From positions 62,001 through 126,000 of the forward strand of contig JAJPHT010000030.1 in assembly GCA_021325135.1 (NCBI GenBank): a stretch of DNA of 64,000 bases. The letters are read 5' to 3'. A program made the translations under genes and the position numbers. Shown here piece after piece: positions 51,701 to 63,700 of the stretch; the first letter of the stretch is position 1, and every line of letters starts with the position of its first letter. Origin of the DNA: Pseudomonadota bacterium. GTDB taxonomy: Archaea > Thermoplasmatota > SW-10-69-26 > JACQPN01 > JAJPHT01. The notes beneath the pieces are model-generated. The model had not been told where the DNA came from. It searched no databases and was given only the letters and a program-made list of their open reading frames with translations.

Positions 51701-54700
51701 TGGGTGTCGAAGGCGCTCCAGCCCACGATGATGGTGTTGGGCGCCTCGAGGCTGACGCTGGCGTAGAGGACGCTGGTGGGCGCCGTGGTGTCGTTCGTCG
51801 TGAGACCGGGGATGTAGAGCCGGACGCTGCGGGTCAGGTTCTCGTTGATCGCGGCCAAGGCGTCCTGGATGTCCTGCGTCGTGTTCTGCCCCAGGGCCGC
51901 CTGGACCTCTCCCAGCGTCGCCTCCAGGCGCAGCCCCGTGGCGTCCATCCGGTCGATCAGGCGCGTCGTGTTGCTCGCCACGTCCCCGCGCAGCGCGGCC
52001 AAGGCAAGGGCTTCATCTTGGCCGAATTGGGCTTGTTGGGCGAGGATGCTCTGAATCGTGTCGGCGATGGTCGCATTGCCCAGGCTTCCGACGCGCTGGG
52101 AGAGGAGGGCCAAGGCGTCCAGCGTCGTGCTCACGTTCTGGCCCACAGAGGATTCGACGTCCTGCGCGGTGCGCAGGAGGGCATCCGCCAGGCTCGTGTT
52201 GACAAGGCGGAGGCTGGCGCTCAGGTTGAGCGTGGCGTTGATGACGTCGTCCTGGCGGGTGCGCGCGTCGCCCAAGAGCGCGGCCTCCGCGCTCAAGACA
52301 GTCGCCACGGCGGTCTGGTTCTGGGATTCGATGCTGGCGAGGATGTCGAGGGTGTGGTTCACGATCTGGTCGCTACGGGCGTTGAGCTGGGCCAGCACGG
52401 CGACCTCTTGGGCGGTGAGGTGTTGCGTGATGCTGGTCGCGTTGGTCTCCAATCCGTCGAGGATGTCGAGCTCCCGCTGGTAGACGGCGTCACTGCGGTT
52501 GTCCACCTGGGCCAGGATGGTCAAGGCGGCGAGCGTCACGCTCTGGTTGAGGCTCGCGGTGCCGAGGGTCAGGTTGGCGAGGATCGTCGTGCTGCGGTTC
52601 GCCAGGTCGTCGCTGCGGGCATCGACGCGCGCCAGGACGGTGAAGGCCGTGGTCGTGAGGGCCTCGTTGGTCTGGGTCGCGTTGGCCGCGATGCTTGCCA
52701 GGATGGCCTCTTGGCGCGCGACGAGGTCGTCGCTGCGGTTGTCCACCGCGGCCAAGATGCTCAAGGCGCGCTCTGCAAGGTCCTGGCTGAGCGTGGCGTT
52801 GACGCCCGTGAGGGTGTCCAGGAGGTGGAGAGTCTGGTTGACGAGGGCGTCGTCGCGCTGGTTCACCACGGTGAGGACTTGGAGCGTCTGGGCGCTCAGT
52901 GTGCTCGTTGTGGCGCTGGCGTTCAGGGCAATGCTCTGAAGAATTTGGTCCTCCCGCGCCTGGGCCTGGCTCGACTGGTTGGCGAGACTGCCCAGGACGT
53001 CCAGTTCGAGGCCCACGAGGGACTGGTTCTGCTGGGCCTGGTTGGTGCTCAGGGCGGAGAGGATCGCCGTGGTTTGGTTGAAGGCCGCGTCTTCCTGGCC
53101 CGCCAGGCTGGCGAGGATGCTGAGGGCTGTGGCATGGAGTGAGTCATTCAAGCCCTGGCGGGCGTTGGTGAGGTTCTCCAGGAGGCTTGTGCTGCGGAGG
53201 GCCAAGTCGTCCGAGCGCGCGGAGATGGTGGCCAGGATGCTCACGGCGTTCGCTTGGAGGCTCGCGTTGAGCGTCGTGTTGGTGGAGGCCAGGTTGGCGA
53301 GGATCGCCTCGGTGCGGGCGACAAGGTCGTCGCTGCGGTTCGACACGGCCCCCAGGATCAGGAGTCCTTGGGCCGCGAGGCCGGCGTTGAGGGTCGCGTT
53401 TTGCGCGGTGAGATTGCTCAAGAGCGTGGTCGTGCGCAGGACCAGGTCGTCGCTGCGGGCGTTGAGCTGGCCCAGGATCAGGGTCGCGTTGGAGGCGACG
53501 CTCGTGCTCACCCCCGTCAGGTTCGAGAGGAGCAGCGCCTCTTGGCCTACGACCTGGTCGCTGCGCGCGTTCACTTGAGCCAAGAGCGTCGTGAAGTTGT
53601 CGCGGAGGCTCTCGTTCAATCCGCCTTGGTTCGTGACGAGGAGGTTGAGCAGCGTCGTGGTCCGAAGCACCAGGTCGTCGCTGCGCGTCGTCACGTTGCC
53701 CAGGATCAAGAGCAGGTTGGACTCTGCTTGCTGGCTCAGGTTCGACTGGGCGCTTGTGATGTTGGCCAGGACGAGGAGGGTCTGGTTGTAGACAGCGTCG
53801 CTGCGCGCGTCCACGTGGCCGAGCACCTGGGTGGTCTCGTTGAGGAGCTGGGCTGTCAGGTTTCCTTGGAGTGTGGTCACGTTGGCGAGGACCCAGAGGG
53901 TCTGGTTGAGCGCGTCCTGCCCCCGGGCGTCCACGTCGCCGAGTACCTCTTGGAGGCGGGTCTGGAGGCTCTGGTTGAGGCTCGTGAGGTTGTTCAGGAT
54001 TGTCGTGTTGGTGAAAGAGAGGTTCGCCTGGACCTGGGCGAAGCTCGTGTTGATCTGCGCCTGGTTAAAGTCGATTTTCCCCGAGAGGATCGTAATGCTC
54101 GTCCCCAAGGACGAGTTCGTGTTGTTGAGCGTGGCCCAGACGAGGTTGACCTGCTGCTGCGCCGAGAGGTTCGAGTTGGAAATCTGGGCGCTCAAGGCGT
54201 TGACCTGGGACTGGAGGCTCGCGTTGAGGTTCGACACCTGGAGCGTGACGCCCTGGAATTGCGTCCCCACGCTCGCGTTCATGTTGCTGATGTTCACGAG
54301 CAGGCTCGACGATTGGTTCGTGACGTTGGTCTCCTCGTTGTGGATCTGGAGGGACTGGAGCGCAAACTGGGTCGAGACGTTCGTGTTGGCGTTGTCGATC
54401 TTCGATCCCAAAAGGAGAGTCTGCGTCTGGAGGGTCGCGTTGGTGTTGTTCACGCCGAACCAGACCTGGTTGACTTGCGAGGTGATGTTCGCCTCCTCGT
54501 TGCGCACGAGGAGCGAGAGAGAATTGTACTGGTTCGAGACGTTGGTGTTTTGGTTGACGATCTGGCCCATGATGGCGTTGGCTTGGCTGGCCACCGAGGC
54601 GTTCGTGTTCTGCACCTGGCTCGTCACCGTGGAGAGCTGTGAGCCCAGGCTCGCGTTGGTGTTGTTCACCACGAGGCCCACGTAGCTGACCTGGGCCGTG

Positions 54701-57700
54701 ATGTTCGCGTTGCCTTGGGCGAGGCTGACTTGCACGCTGTTGAGTTGGGTGCCCACGCTGGCGTTCGTCTGGTTGAGCAGGCTCGTCACGTAGTTCGTCT
54801 GCGCCGAGAGGTTCAGGTTCGTGTTGACGACTTGGCCGACCAGCCCGTTGTACTGCGATCCGACGGTGGCATTCAGCGTGGAGAGGTTCGCGCTCACCAG
54901 GTTGACTTGGGCCGACACGTTGGTCTCGACGTTGGCGACGTGCGCCTGCAGGAGGTTGACCTGCGACTGGAGGCTGGTGTTGAGGTTGGAGAGATTCACG
55001 AGAACCGTGTTGGTCTGGCTCGAAAGGTTCCCGTTGAGGTTCATGACTTGGGACTGGAGCAGGTTCAACTGCGTCGTCCCTGAGAGGTTCGCGTTCGAGA
55101 CGGCTTGGCTAAGGAGGTTGTACTGCAGCCCGATGCCCGCGCTCGCCCCCAAGTACAAGGCGAGGGCTTCCGAGTCGGTGATGGGGCGCCGGTAGACGTG
55201 CAGCTCGTCGAGGGTGCCATGGAAGCCGGCCTGGTGTCCGCCCACCGGGTCCGGGTTGGTGGCCTCGCCGCCGCTGCGCGCAAAGCTGGCCGTGATCACG
55301 CCGAGGGTGACGAGGCTCAACGTGCTCGTGCCGGCCGGGGCGCCGTCGATCCAGAAGCTGGCGCCGCGCGTTGCGTTGTTGTACGAGGCGGCGACGTGGT
55401 GCCACTCGTTCGGGGCCAAGCCGCGCGAGGCCCACGCGGTCTCGTTGCGCGTCCCATCGGCCATCGTGAAGGCGGGCGTGTAGTTTCCGGGCCCCAGGCC
55501 GAACCAGTACCCCGCGGGCGCGTTCTTGCCCTTCGCCATGGTTGTGAAGATCGTCTCGCCCAAGGAGCCGCTTCCTGTGGGCAAGACCCACGCGCTGAGC
55601 GTCTTGTTGGAGAGGCCCGTGAAGTCGGAGGCGGGCGCGTAGTCGAGCGTGTCGTTGACGCCGTTGAAGAGCAGGCCGGTTCCGTAGCGGCCCTGGACCC
55701 AGGTGGGCGCGCCCCAGCTCACGGTGCCGTGGCGCCCGTTCGCGGTCGTGTCGTAGGCGGTCGTGCCTGTTCCTTCGTCGTAGGCGTACTTGGCGACCGT
55801 GTCGGTGGGGGCGAGGGGGTCGTTGGCGTTGGCGAACTGGTTGATGACGCGGGCCAGGAGCGTGTTTTCCTGCTGCGAGAGGCTCGCGTTGCTGTTGAGG
55901 ACCTCTGTCAGGATCGCATTTGTCTGGTTGACCATGGTCGCATTCGCCGCGACGATTTGGAGGCTCACGGCGTTGGTCTGGTTCTGGAGCGAGGCGTTGG
56001 TGCTCGCAATCTGGGCCGAGAGCAGGTTCGATTGGTTCAGGACCGTCCCGTTGAGCGTCGAGAGTGTCGTGACGAGGACGTTGTATTGGGTCGAGACGTT
56101 CGTGTTCTCGCTCACGATCTGCGCGCTCACCACGTTCGTGACGTTGGTGAGATTCGCCTCCGTCGTCCGGATCTCCCCATAGAGGAGGTTCGATTGGTTC
56201 ACCAGCGTTGCGTTGCTCATGGCGATTTGCGCCGCGAGGGCGTTGGTCTGGTTGAGCAGGGTGAGGTTCTCGCTTGTGATCGCCGCGCTCAAGGCGTTGT
56301 ACTGCAAGGACAGGTTCGCATTTTGGCTGACGAGCTGGGCCTGGAGGGTGTTGGTTTGGTTCTGGAGGCTTGCGTTCGTCGTGCTGATCAAGGCCGAGAG
56401 CTGGCTCGATTGGTTCACGACCGTGGCGTTGGTCGTCGCCACGCTCGAGAGGACCACGTTGAACTGGCTCGTGATGTTGGCGCCTTGGCTGACGATCTGG
56501 CCCTCGACGTAGTTGGACTGGTTGGTGAGATTCGACTCCGAGACCCGCACCTGCCCCAGGACGAGGTTCGTCTGGTTGCCCACCGTCGCGTTCACGCTGC
56601 TCAGGCTCGACAAAATGAGGTTCGTCTGGTTCTGGATCGACGTGTTGCTCGTCTGGATTGCCGCGCTGATGGCGTTGAACTGCGCGGAGAGGTTGGTGTT
56701 CGTCGAACTGATGCTCGCCTCGATCTGGTTCGATTGGTTGGCCAGGCTGAGATTCACGTTGCTCACCTGGGCGCTCAACGCATTCGCCTGCGACGATACC
56801 GAAGCGTTCAGCGTCGTGATGTTCGAGAGCACGAGGTTGAACTGCGTCGAGACGTTCGCGTTCTCGCTGACAACCTGACCAGCCAGGAGATTGGACTGGC
56901 TGGAGAGGTTCGCCTCGGTGGTCCGGATTGTTCCGGTCACCAGATTCGTCTGGTTCGTGGCGTTGAGGTTCGCCGAGAGAATCTGGGCACTGAGAAGGCT
57001 CGTTTGGTTGAGCAGCGTGAGGTTTTCGCTTGTGATGCTCGCGGCAAGCACGTTGTACTGCGCGCTCAGGTTCACGTTCGTGCTGGCGATTTGAGCCGAC
57101 AAGCTGCTCGTTTGCGCTTGGAGGGACGAGTTGAGCGTCGTGATGTTGGCCTGCAACGTGCTCGACTGGTTCTGGATCGAGGCGTTCGCGCTCGCCACGC
57201 TGGCCAGAATGAGGTTGAACTGGCTCGACACGTTGGCGTTCTCGCTGACGATCGCGCCGCTCAGGAAGTTCGACTGGTTGGTCAGGTTCGCCTCGCTCGT
57301 GCGAATCTGGCCCAGAACGAAGTTGGTCTGGTTGCCCACCGTGCTGTTGCTGGCCGCGATCTGCGAGAGTATCGCATTCGTCTGGTTGACGAGGGTGGCG
57401 TTGCCGCTCAAGACGCTGGCCACGAGGCTGTTGTACTGCGCCGTGACGTTCGCGTTCTGCGTGACGATCTGGGCCTCAATCGTCGTGGTCTGGTTGCCCA
57501 ATGAGGCGTTGGTGCTCGCCACGCTGGCCTGGATGGCGAGGGTCTGGTTCGTGATGGCGGACTGCGCATTCTGCACGAGCGTGTTCGTCGCGGCGAACTG
57601 TTGGACGACGCTTGTGTTGAGATTGACGACCTGGGAGCTGACGAGGCTCGTCTGCGTCTGTACGCTCGAGTTGGTGTTGTTGACCGTGAACCATATGAGG

Positions 57701-60700
57701 TTCGCTTGGCTCGACAGGTTCGCCTCCTCGTTGTGCACCACGAGGCTGAGGCTGTTGAACTGGTTCGACACGTTGGCGTTCTGGTTCTGGATTTGCGCGA
57801 GGATCTGGTTGGCCTGCGTGACCACCGTCGCGTTGGCGTTGTTCACCGCCCCCAGGACCGTCGAGACTTGGCTCTGGAGGCTCGCGTTGGAGTTGTTGAC
57901 GAGGAAATCGACGTAGTTGAGCTGCGCGCCGAGGCTGGCGTTCTGGTTTGCGATGCTCACCTGGACGGCATTCAGTTGCCCAGCGAGGGAGGCGTTGGTG
58001 TTGTTCACCAGCGCGCCCACGATGTTCGTCTGGGCCGAGAGGTTGGCGTTGGTGTTTTGGACCTGGGCGGTGAGGCTGTTGTACTGGTTGAGGACCGAGG
58101 AATTCAGGTTCGAGACGTTCGCGCTGAAGGCCGAGATCTGCGTGGTGAGGTTCGTTTCGGTGTTGGTGACGTGGGCCTGGAGGAGGTTGGCCTGCGTCGA
58201 GAGGTTGGCGTTCAGGTTCGAGAGGTTGACCAGGACCGTGTTGGTTTGGGCGGTGAGGTTGGACTCCGAAGTCCGAATCTGGGACTGGACGAGGTTCACC
58301 TGCGTCTGGATGCTCGCATTGGACGTCGCGATGCTCTGGCTGAGGAGGTTGACCTGGTTGAGCAGGCCGGGGCTGACGCCGACTGCGTCAGCCTGCATCT
58401 CGGTCGGGTTGAGGCTGCGGTCCCAGACCTTGGCCTCGTCGATCATGCCGTGCCAGCCGAAGATGGGGGCGCAGCAGGCCAGATCCCCCACCGTGAGGCC
58501 GTGCTGGCCGAAGTACGTCTCGTTGGGCGGCGCCATGGGCCGGGGCGCGCTGGGAGCCAGGCTTTGGGCGTCTTGGGCGCCGTTGAGGTAGAGCCGGAGG
58601 CTGGACTGGTCGTAGACCAGGCCGACGTGGTACCACGCGCCGGGCTGGAGTGGGGTCGCGCCTGTGGCCGTGAGCGTCGTGGTGTTGTCGAGCCAGACTC
58701 GACCCTGTAGTTTTGGCGTGCCCCCGGCGACGTAGAGGCTGAACCCGCCCCAGGCCCCGCTTGAGCACGTGCAGTCCCGGTCGTTGCCCAGGACGTACCA
58801 CGCGGAGCTGCCCAGGCTCTGGGTCCAGTTGTCAAAGTCGGCCGCGTAGATCCAGGCGCTGGCGCTGAGGCTCCCGCTGTTCAGGGTGAGGTTGCTGGGC
58901 GATTGGGCGTACTGGCTGATCCCGTGCTGGCTGATCGCGCGCCAGGCGACGTCCTGGGGGCCTTCGGCGAAGTTGTAGGCGCGGATCTCGTCGAGCCGGC
59001 CGATCCAGCCCGCCTTGTTGCCCCCCTGCGTTTCGGGCAGGACGGCCTCCCCGCCCAAGAGCGCCCGCCCGCCCACGCCCGGCGCCAGGCCAAGGGTGCC
59101 CGTGGCAATGGGCGACCCGTTCACGTATAGGGTGGCGGTGTTGGTGGCCTGGGCGTAGACGGCCACGGCCTGCTCCCAGGTGTTGAGGGGGAGAGACGCG
59201 CTGGCGGTGACGTTGGACTCGGCGCCCGAGCCGTCGCTGGTCACGAAGCTGAGCCGGCCGGCGGCGTCGAGGCCGAACCAGTAGCCGGGGCTCGTGCCGT
59301 CAGGGTAGTTCTTCGTCGTGAGGATCGTGGCGCCGTTCCGGTCGAGCCCCTGGGGGTAGATCCACGCCTCCAGCGTCCGGTCGCCCGTGAGGCCCGAGGT
59401 GAAGGGCGCGGTGGGGAGGATGACCTCGTCGTTGGCGCCATCGAAGGTGGCGGCGTAGCCGTACTTGCCGTGGACGTGGCTCATGTTCGCTTGCGGGTTG
59501 TACGACCCGTCGCGTCCCAGTTGAGTGCTGTCGTTGGCCGCGCCACCGTAGTGCTCGTCCAGCCGGTACCACGCAACGAGGCCCGTCGTGTTCACGTTGG
59601 GCGCGAGGGGCTGGAGATCGAGCGAGCTGCCCACCCGGCCGCCCGCGACCTCGACGGCGCCCCCCTTGAGGATCAAGTCGTGACCCTTGCCGCTCTGGTC
59701 CTTGGCCAGCGTGTTGTTCGAGAGGTCGTCGAAGGGTGCGTAGAGCGCCGCGCTCCCGTCGATGCCGCGCTGGATGGCGAATTCGTTGAAGATCCGCGCC
59801 AGGATGAGGTTCGTCTGGTTCGCGATCGTCGCATTCGAGTTGACGATGCTCACCAGCAGCGAGTTCGTCTGGTTGAGCATCGTGCTGTTCTGGCTGCTGA
59901 TGTTCAGGAGGATCGTGTTGGCCTGCGAGGTGAGGTTCGTCTCCTCTTGTGAAATACGTCCCGAGAGGAGATTAGTCTGGTTGACCACCGTGCCGTTGAC
60001 GACGCTGAGGTTCGACAGGACGAGGTTGAACTGGGTGGAGACGTTCGCGTTCTCGCTGACGATCTGCCCGGCGACGAGGTTGGTCTGGTTCGTGATGTTG
60101 CCTTCCGTCGAGCGGATCGTCGCTGAGATGAGGTTCGATTGGTTCGTCGCGTTGAGGTTCACGCTGGCCAGTTGCGCCATGAGCAGGTTGGTTTGATTGA
60201 CCACCGTGGCGTTGCTGCTCGTCTGCGCCGCCACGAGGGTGTTGTACTGCGCGCTGAGGTTGAGGTTCTCAGCCACGATCTGCGCCTGGATCGCGTTGGT
60301 CTGGTTCACGCTCGTGCTGTTGGCGCTGGAGATCTGGGCGCTCACTTGGCTGGTTTGGCTTGTGAGATTTGTCTCGGTGTTGCGTACCTCGCCGTAGATG
60401 AGGTTGAACTGGCTCGTCGTGCTCGTGTTGGCGTTCACGATGAGCGCTGAGACGAGATTTGCCTGGCTGACCACCGTGCTGTTGGTGTTGTTGACGCTTG
60501 CCCAGAGGGCGAAGGTCTGGTTCGTGATGTTCGTCTCAGTGTTGTGCAGGCCGAAGCTGAGGGTGTTGAACTGCGTCGTCACGTTCCCGTTCGTCGTCGC
60601 GATGTCGCCCCTGATCAGGTTCGCCTGGGTGCCAATCGAGAGGTTGGTGTTGTTCACCGCGCCCCAGACTATGTTGACCTGGTTCTGGATCGAGGCGTTG

Positions 60701-63700
60701 GTGTTCACGAGCGTCGTGGCCACGCTGGTCACTTGCGCCTGGAGACTCGCGTTGACGTTGCTGAGGTTCGTGTTGACGACGTTGATCTGGCCGGTGAGCG
60801 AGGCGTTCTCGTTCTGCACTTGGGCGTTGAGCAGGTTCACCTGGGTGAGGATGGCCGGGCTCATGCCCAGGGCGTCGGCCTGGATCTCGGTTGGGCTCAG
60901 GCTGCGGTTCCAGGCCTTGACTTCGTCGAGCTTGCCATGCCAGGGGTACTGGCGGGCGTTGCTGCTCAAGTCGCCCACGGTTGCCTTCTGGTTGTAGGGG
61001 TAAGTCGCGTTGGGCTGGACCAAGGGCGTGTAGGTGCCGAAGGGCGTGGTGGCGGCCTCGAGGGTGCCGTTGAGCCAGAGGCGCAGGCTGTAGCCGTCGT
61101 ACGTGAGGCCTGCGTGGTACCAGACGCCGGGTACGAGGGTCGTCGTGCCCACGGCGGTGACTTGGCTCGTGTCGGTGGTGCCCGTCCAGGCCCAGCCTTG
61201 GAGGTGGGCAGGCGTGCCGGTGGCGTAGAGGCCGAAACCGCCGTAGCTCCCAGCTGCGGTGGCACAGCAGGAGCGGCCGTTGCTCAGGATGTACCAGTTG
61301 GTCGCGCCGCCCTGTTGGCGGTTGAAGTCGTCCGCCTCGACCCATGCGGCGGCGCTGAGCTGGCCACTCGCGAGGCTCAAGTTGCCCAGCGAGTACGCCA
61401 TGGTATTGGGGCTGGTCGTGGTCGTGTTGGGCAGGTAGAGGGCCGCGCCGGCGTGGCCTTCGGGGGTGAGACTCGCGTTGCCCGCCAGGTACACGGTGTT
61501 GTTCTTGCCCGCCAAGTCCGGGACGCTGGACGGGGTGAGGTTTCCATCGGGCGAGTCGAAGCTGGCGTACAGGTTCGTGCTGCCGTCCACGCCGTGCTCG
61601 GTGGCGAACTGGTTGGCGATGCGCGTGAGGATGAGGTTCGTCTGCGCGACGAGGCTCAGGTTCGTGTTGCTGATCTGGACGAGGACGCCGTTGAATTGCG
61701 ACTGCATCGAGGCGTTGAGGTTCGAGATGGTCAGGGCGATGGCGTTGGTCTGGTTGGAGACGTTGCCGCCCAGGCTCGTGATCTGGGCTTGGAGGTAGCT
61801 CGACTGGTTCGTCAGATTGAGCTCCTCGTTGTGCACGGTCACGTTGAGCAGATTGAATTGTGTCGAGAGGTTCGTATTCGAATTGACGATCTGGGCTTGG
61901 ACGGCGTTCACCTGGGTGGACACGTTGCTGCCCGTCGAATTGACGCTGAACCAGACCTGGCTCAGTTGCGTCGAGATGTTGGTCTCCTCGTTGTGGATCG
62001 AGACGTTGAGCAGGTTGAATTGGTTCGACACGTTGGCGTTCTGGTTGAGGATCGCCGTCTGGATCGCGTTCACTTGGGAGAGCACGCTGGCGTTCGTGTT
62101 GTTGACGCTCGCCCAGACGGCATTGACCTCGGACTGGAGCGTGGCGTTGGTGTTGTTCACCTGGAAGTTCACGTAGTTGAGCTGCGCGGACACGTTCGCG
62201 TTGGCCTGCACAATCTGGACCTGGACAGCGTTGATTTGTGAGCCCAGGCTCGCATTCGTGTTGTTCACGAGGCCACTGATGCTGACGTACTGGCTCGACA
62301 GGTTCGCATTCGTGTTCACGATCTGCGCTTGGAGCACGTTCGTTTGGCTGGTGATCGTTGCCTGGGCATTGCTGACGTTGGCCTCGATTTGGTTGAACTG
62401 ATTCAACAGGAGCGGGTTGAGGTCCTGGTAGAGGCCGTACACTTCCGCGTCGGTGAGGGTGCGGTTGTAGACCCAGACCTCGTCGAGCCCCCCAAACCAG
62501 GCGTTTGAAGCGCTCAGGGCCCCGCTCGTGCCCAGGGTGATGAGGCGGCCGCCGTTGGCGTCGAGCCCTCCGGGCGCGGGGACGCTGGCCACGAGGCTGC
62601 CGTTGATGTACACGCGCAGGGTCGCGTTGTCGTACGTCATGGCGGCGTGGATCCAGGCGCCGCTGGAGAGGTTCGCGCCCGTGCTGCCCGTGACGATGGC
62701 ACCGCCGATGGTCTGGGCCTTGTAGTTGAGCACGCGCGTCGTGCTGCTCGCGTAGAAGGTGGCGTTGTGCTGGCCGAAGAGGCCCCAAGGGTGAGCGAAG
62801 CTCCAGCCCGAGCTGGCTGGATCGAGGCGCAGCCAGCCCGCGATGCTGAAGCTCGTGGAGCTCAAGGTGGAGACGTTTTGGCTGGCCCACTCGTTGCCAT
62901 TGAAGCTCAGCGCGCCCCCCACGTGGCCCGCCGTCCAGTTGCCTAGGCTCGTGGCCACGAGGGATGCGTCGTTGTGGTACGGGCTGGCGTCGTGAACGAC
63001 CGTTCCATTGGCGTCGTCGAAAGGGTACATGGCGACGACGCTGCTGTCGATGGGCGGCGCGACGCCGTGGTTGAGCACCTCGCTGCGCAGGATGTTGAGC
63101 TGCGATTGCGTCGAGACGTTGAGGTTGGTCACCTGGGCGCTGAGCGCATTCACCTGCGTGCCCAGGCTGGCATTGGTCGTGTTGATGAGTGCCCCGATGG
63201 TGTTGAACTGGCTCGACACGTTCGCGTTCTGGGTCACGATGCTGGCCTGCACCAGGTTGGTCTGATTCGTGAGGTTCGACTGGGAACTCGCGATCATGCC
63301 CGAGAGGGCGTTGAACTGCGCCTGCGCCGAGACGTTGAGGTTTGAGATGCTCGCGCTCACCAGGCTGATTTGGTTGAGGATCGAGGCGTTCGTGTTGTTC
63401 ACGCTCGCCCCGACTTGATTCACCTGGGTGGCGATGCTCGCGTTGGTGTTGTTGACCAGGGTCGAGAGCGCGTTCACTTGGGTCGAGACGTTCGCGTTCT
63501 CGTTGACTATCTGGGCCTGGACGAAGTTGAACTGGGTTCCGACCGAGGCGTTGAGATTGGAGAGGTTCGTGCTCACGCCTGTGATTTGCGTCTGGATGCT
63601 CGTGTTCGTGTTGTTTAGCAAGAGGTTGGAATAGACGATTTGGCTCCCCAGGCTCGCGTTGGTGTTGTTCACGAGCTGCTGGGCGTAGGCGAGTTGGTTC

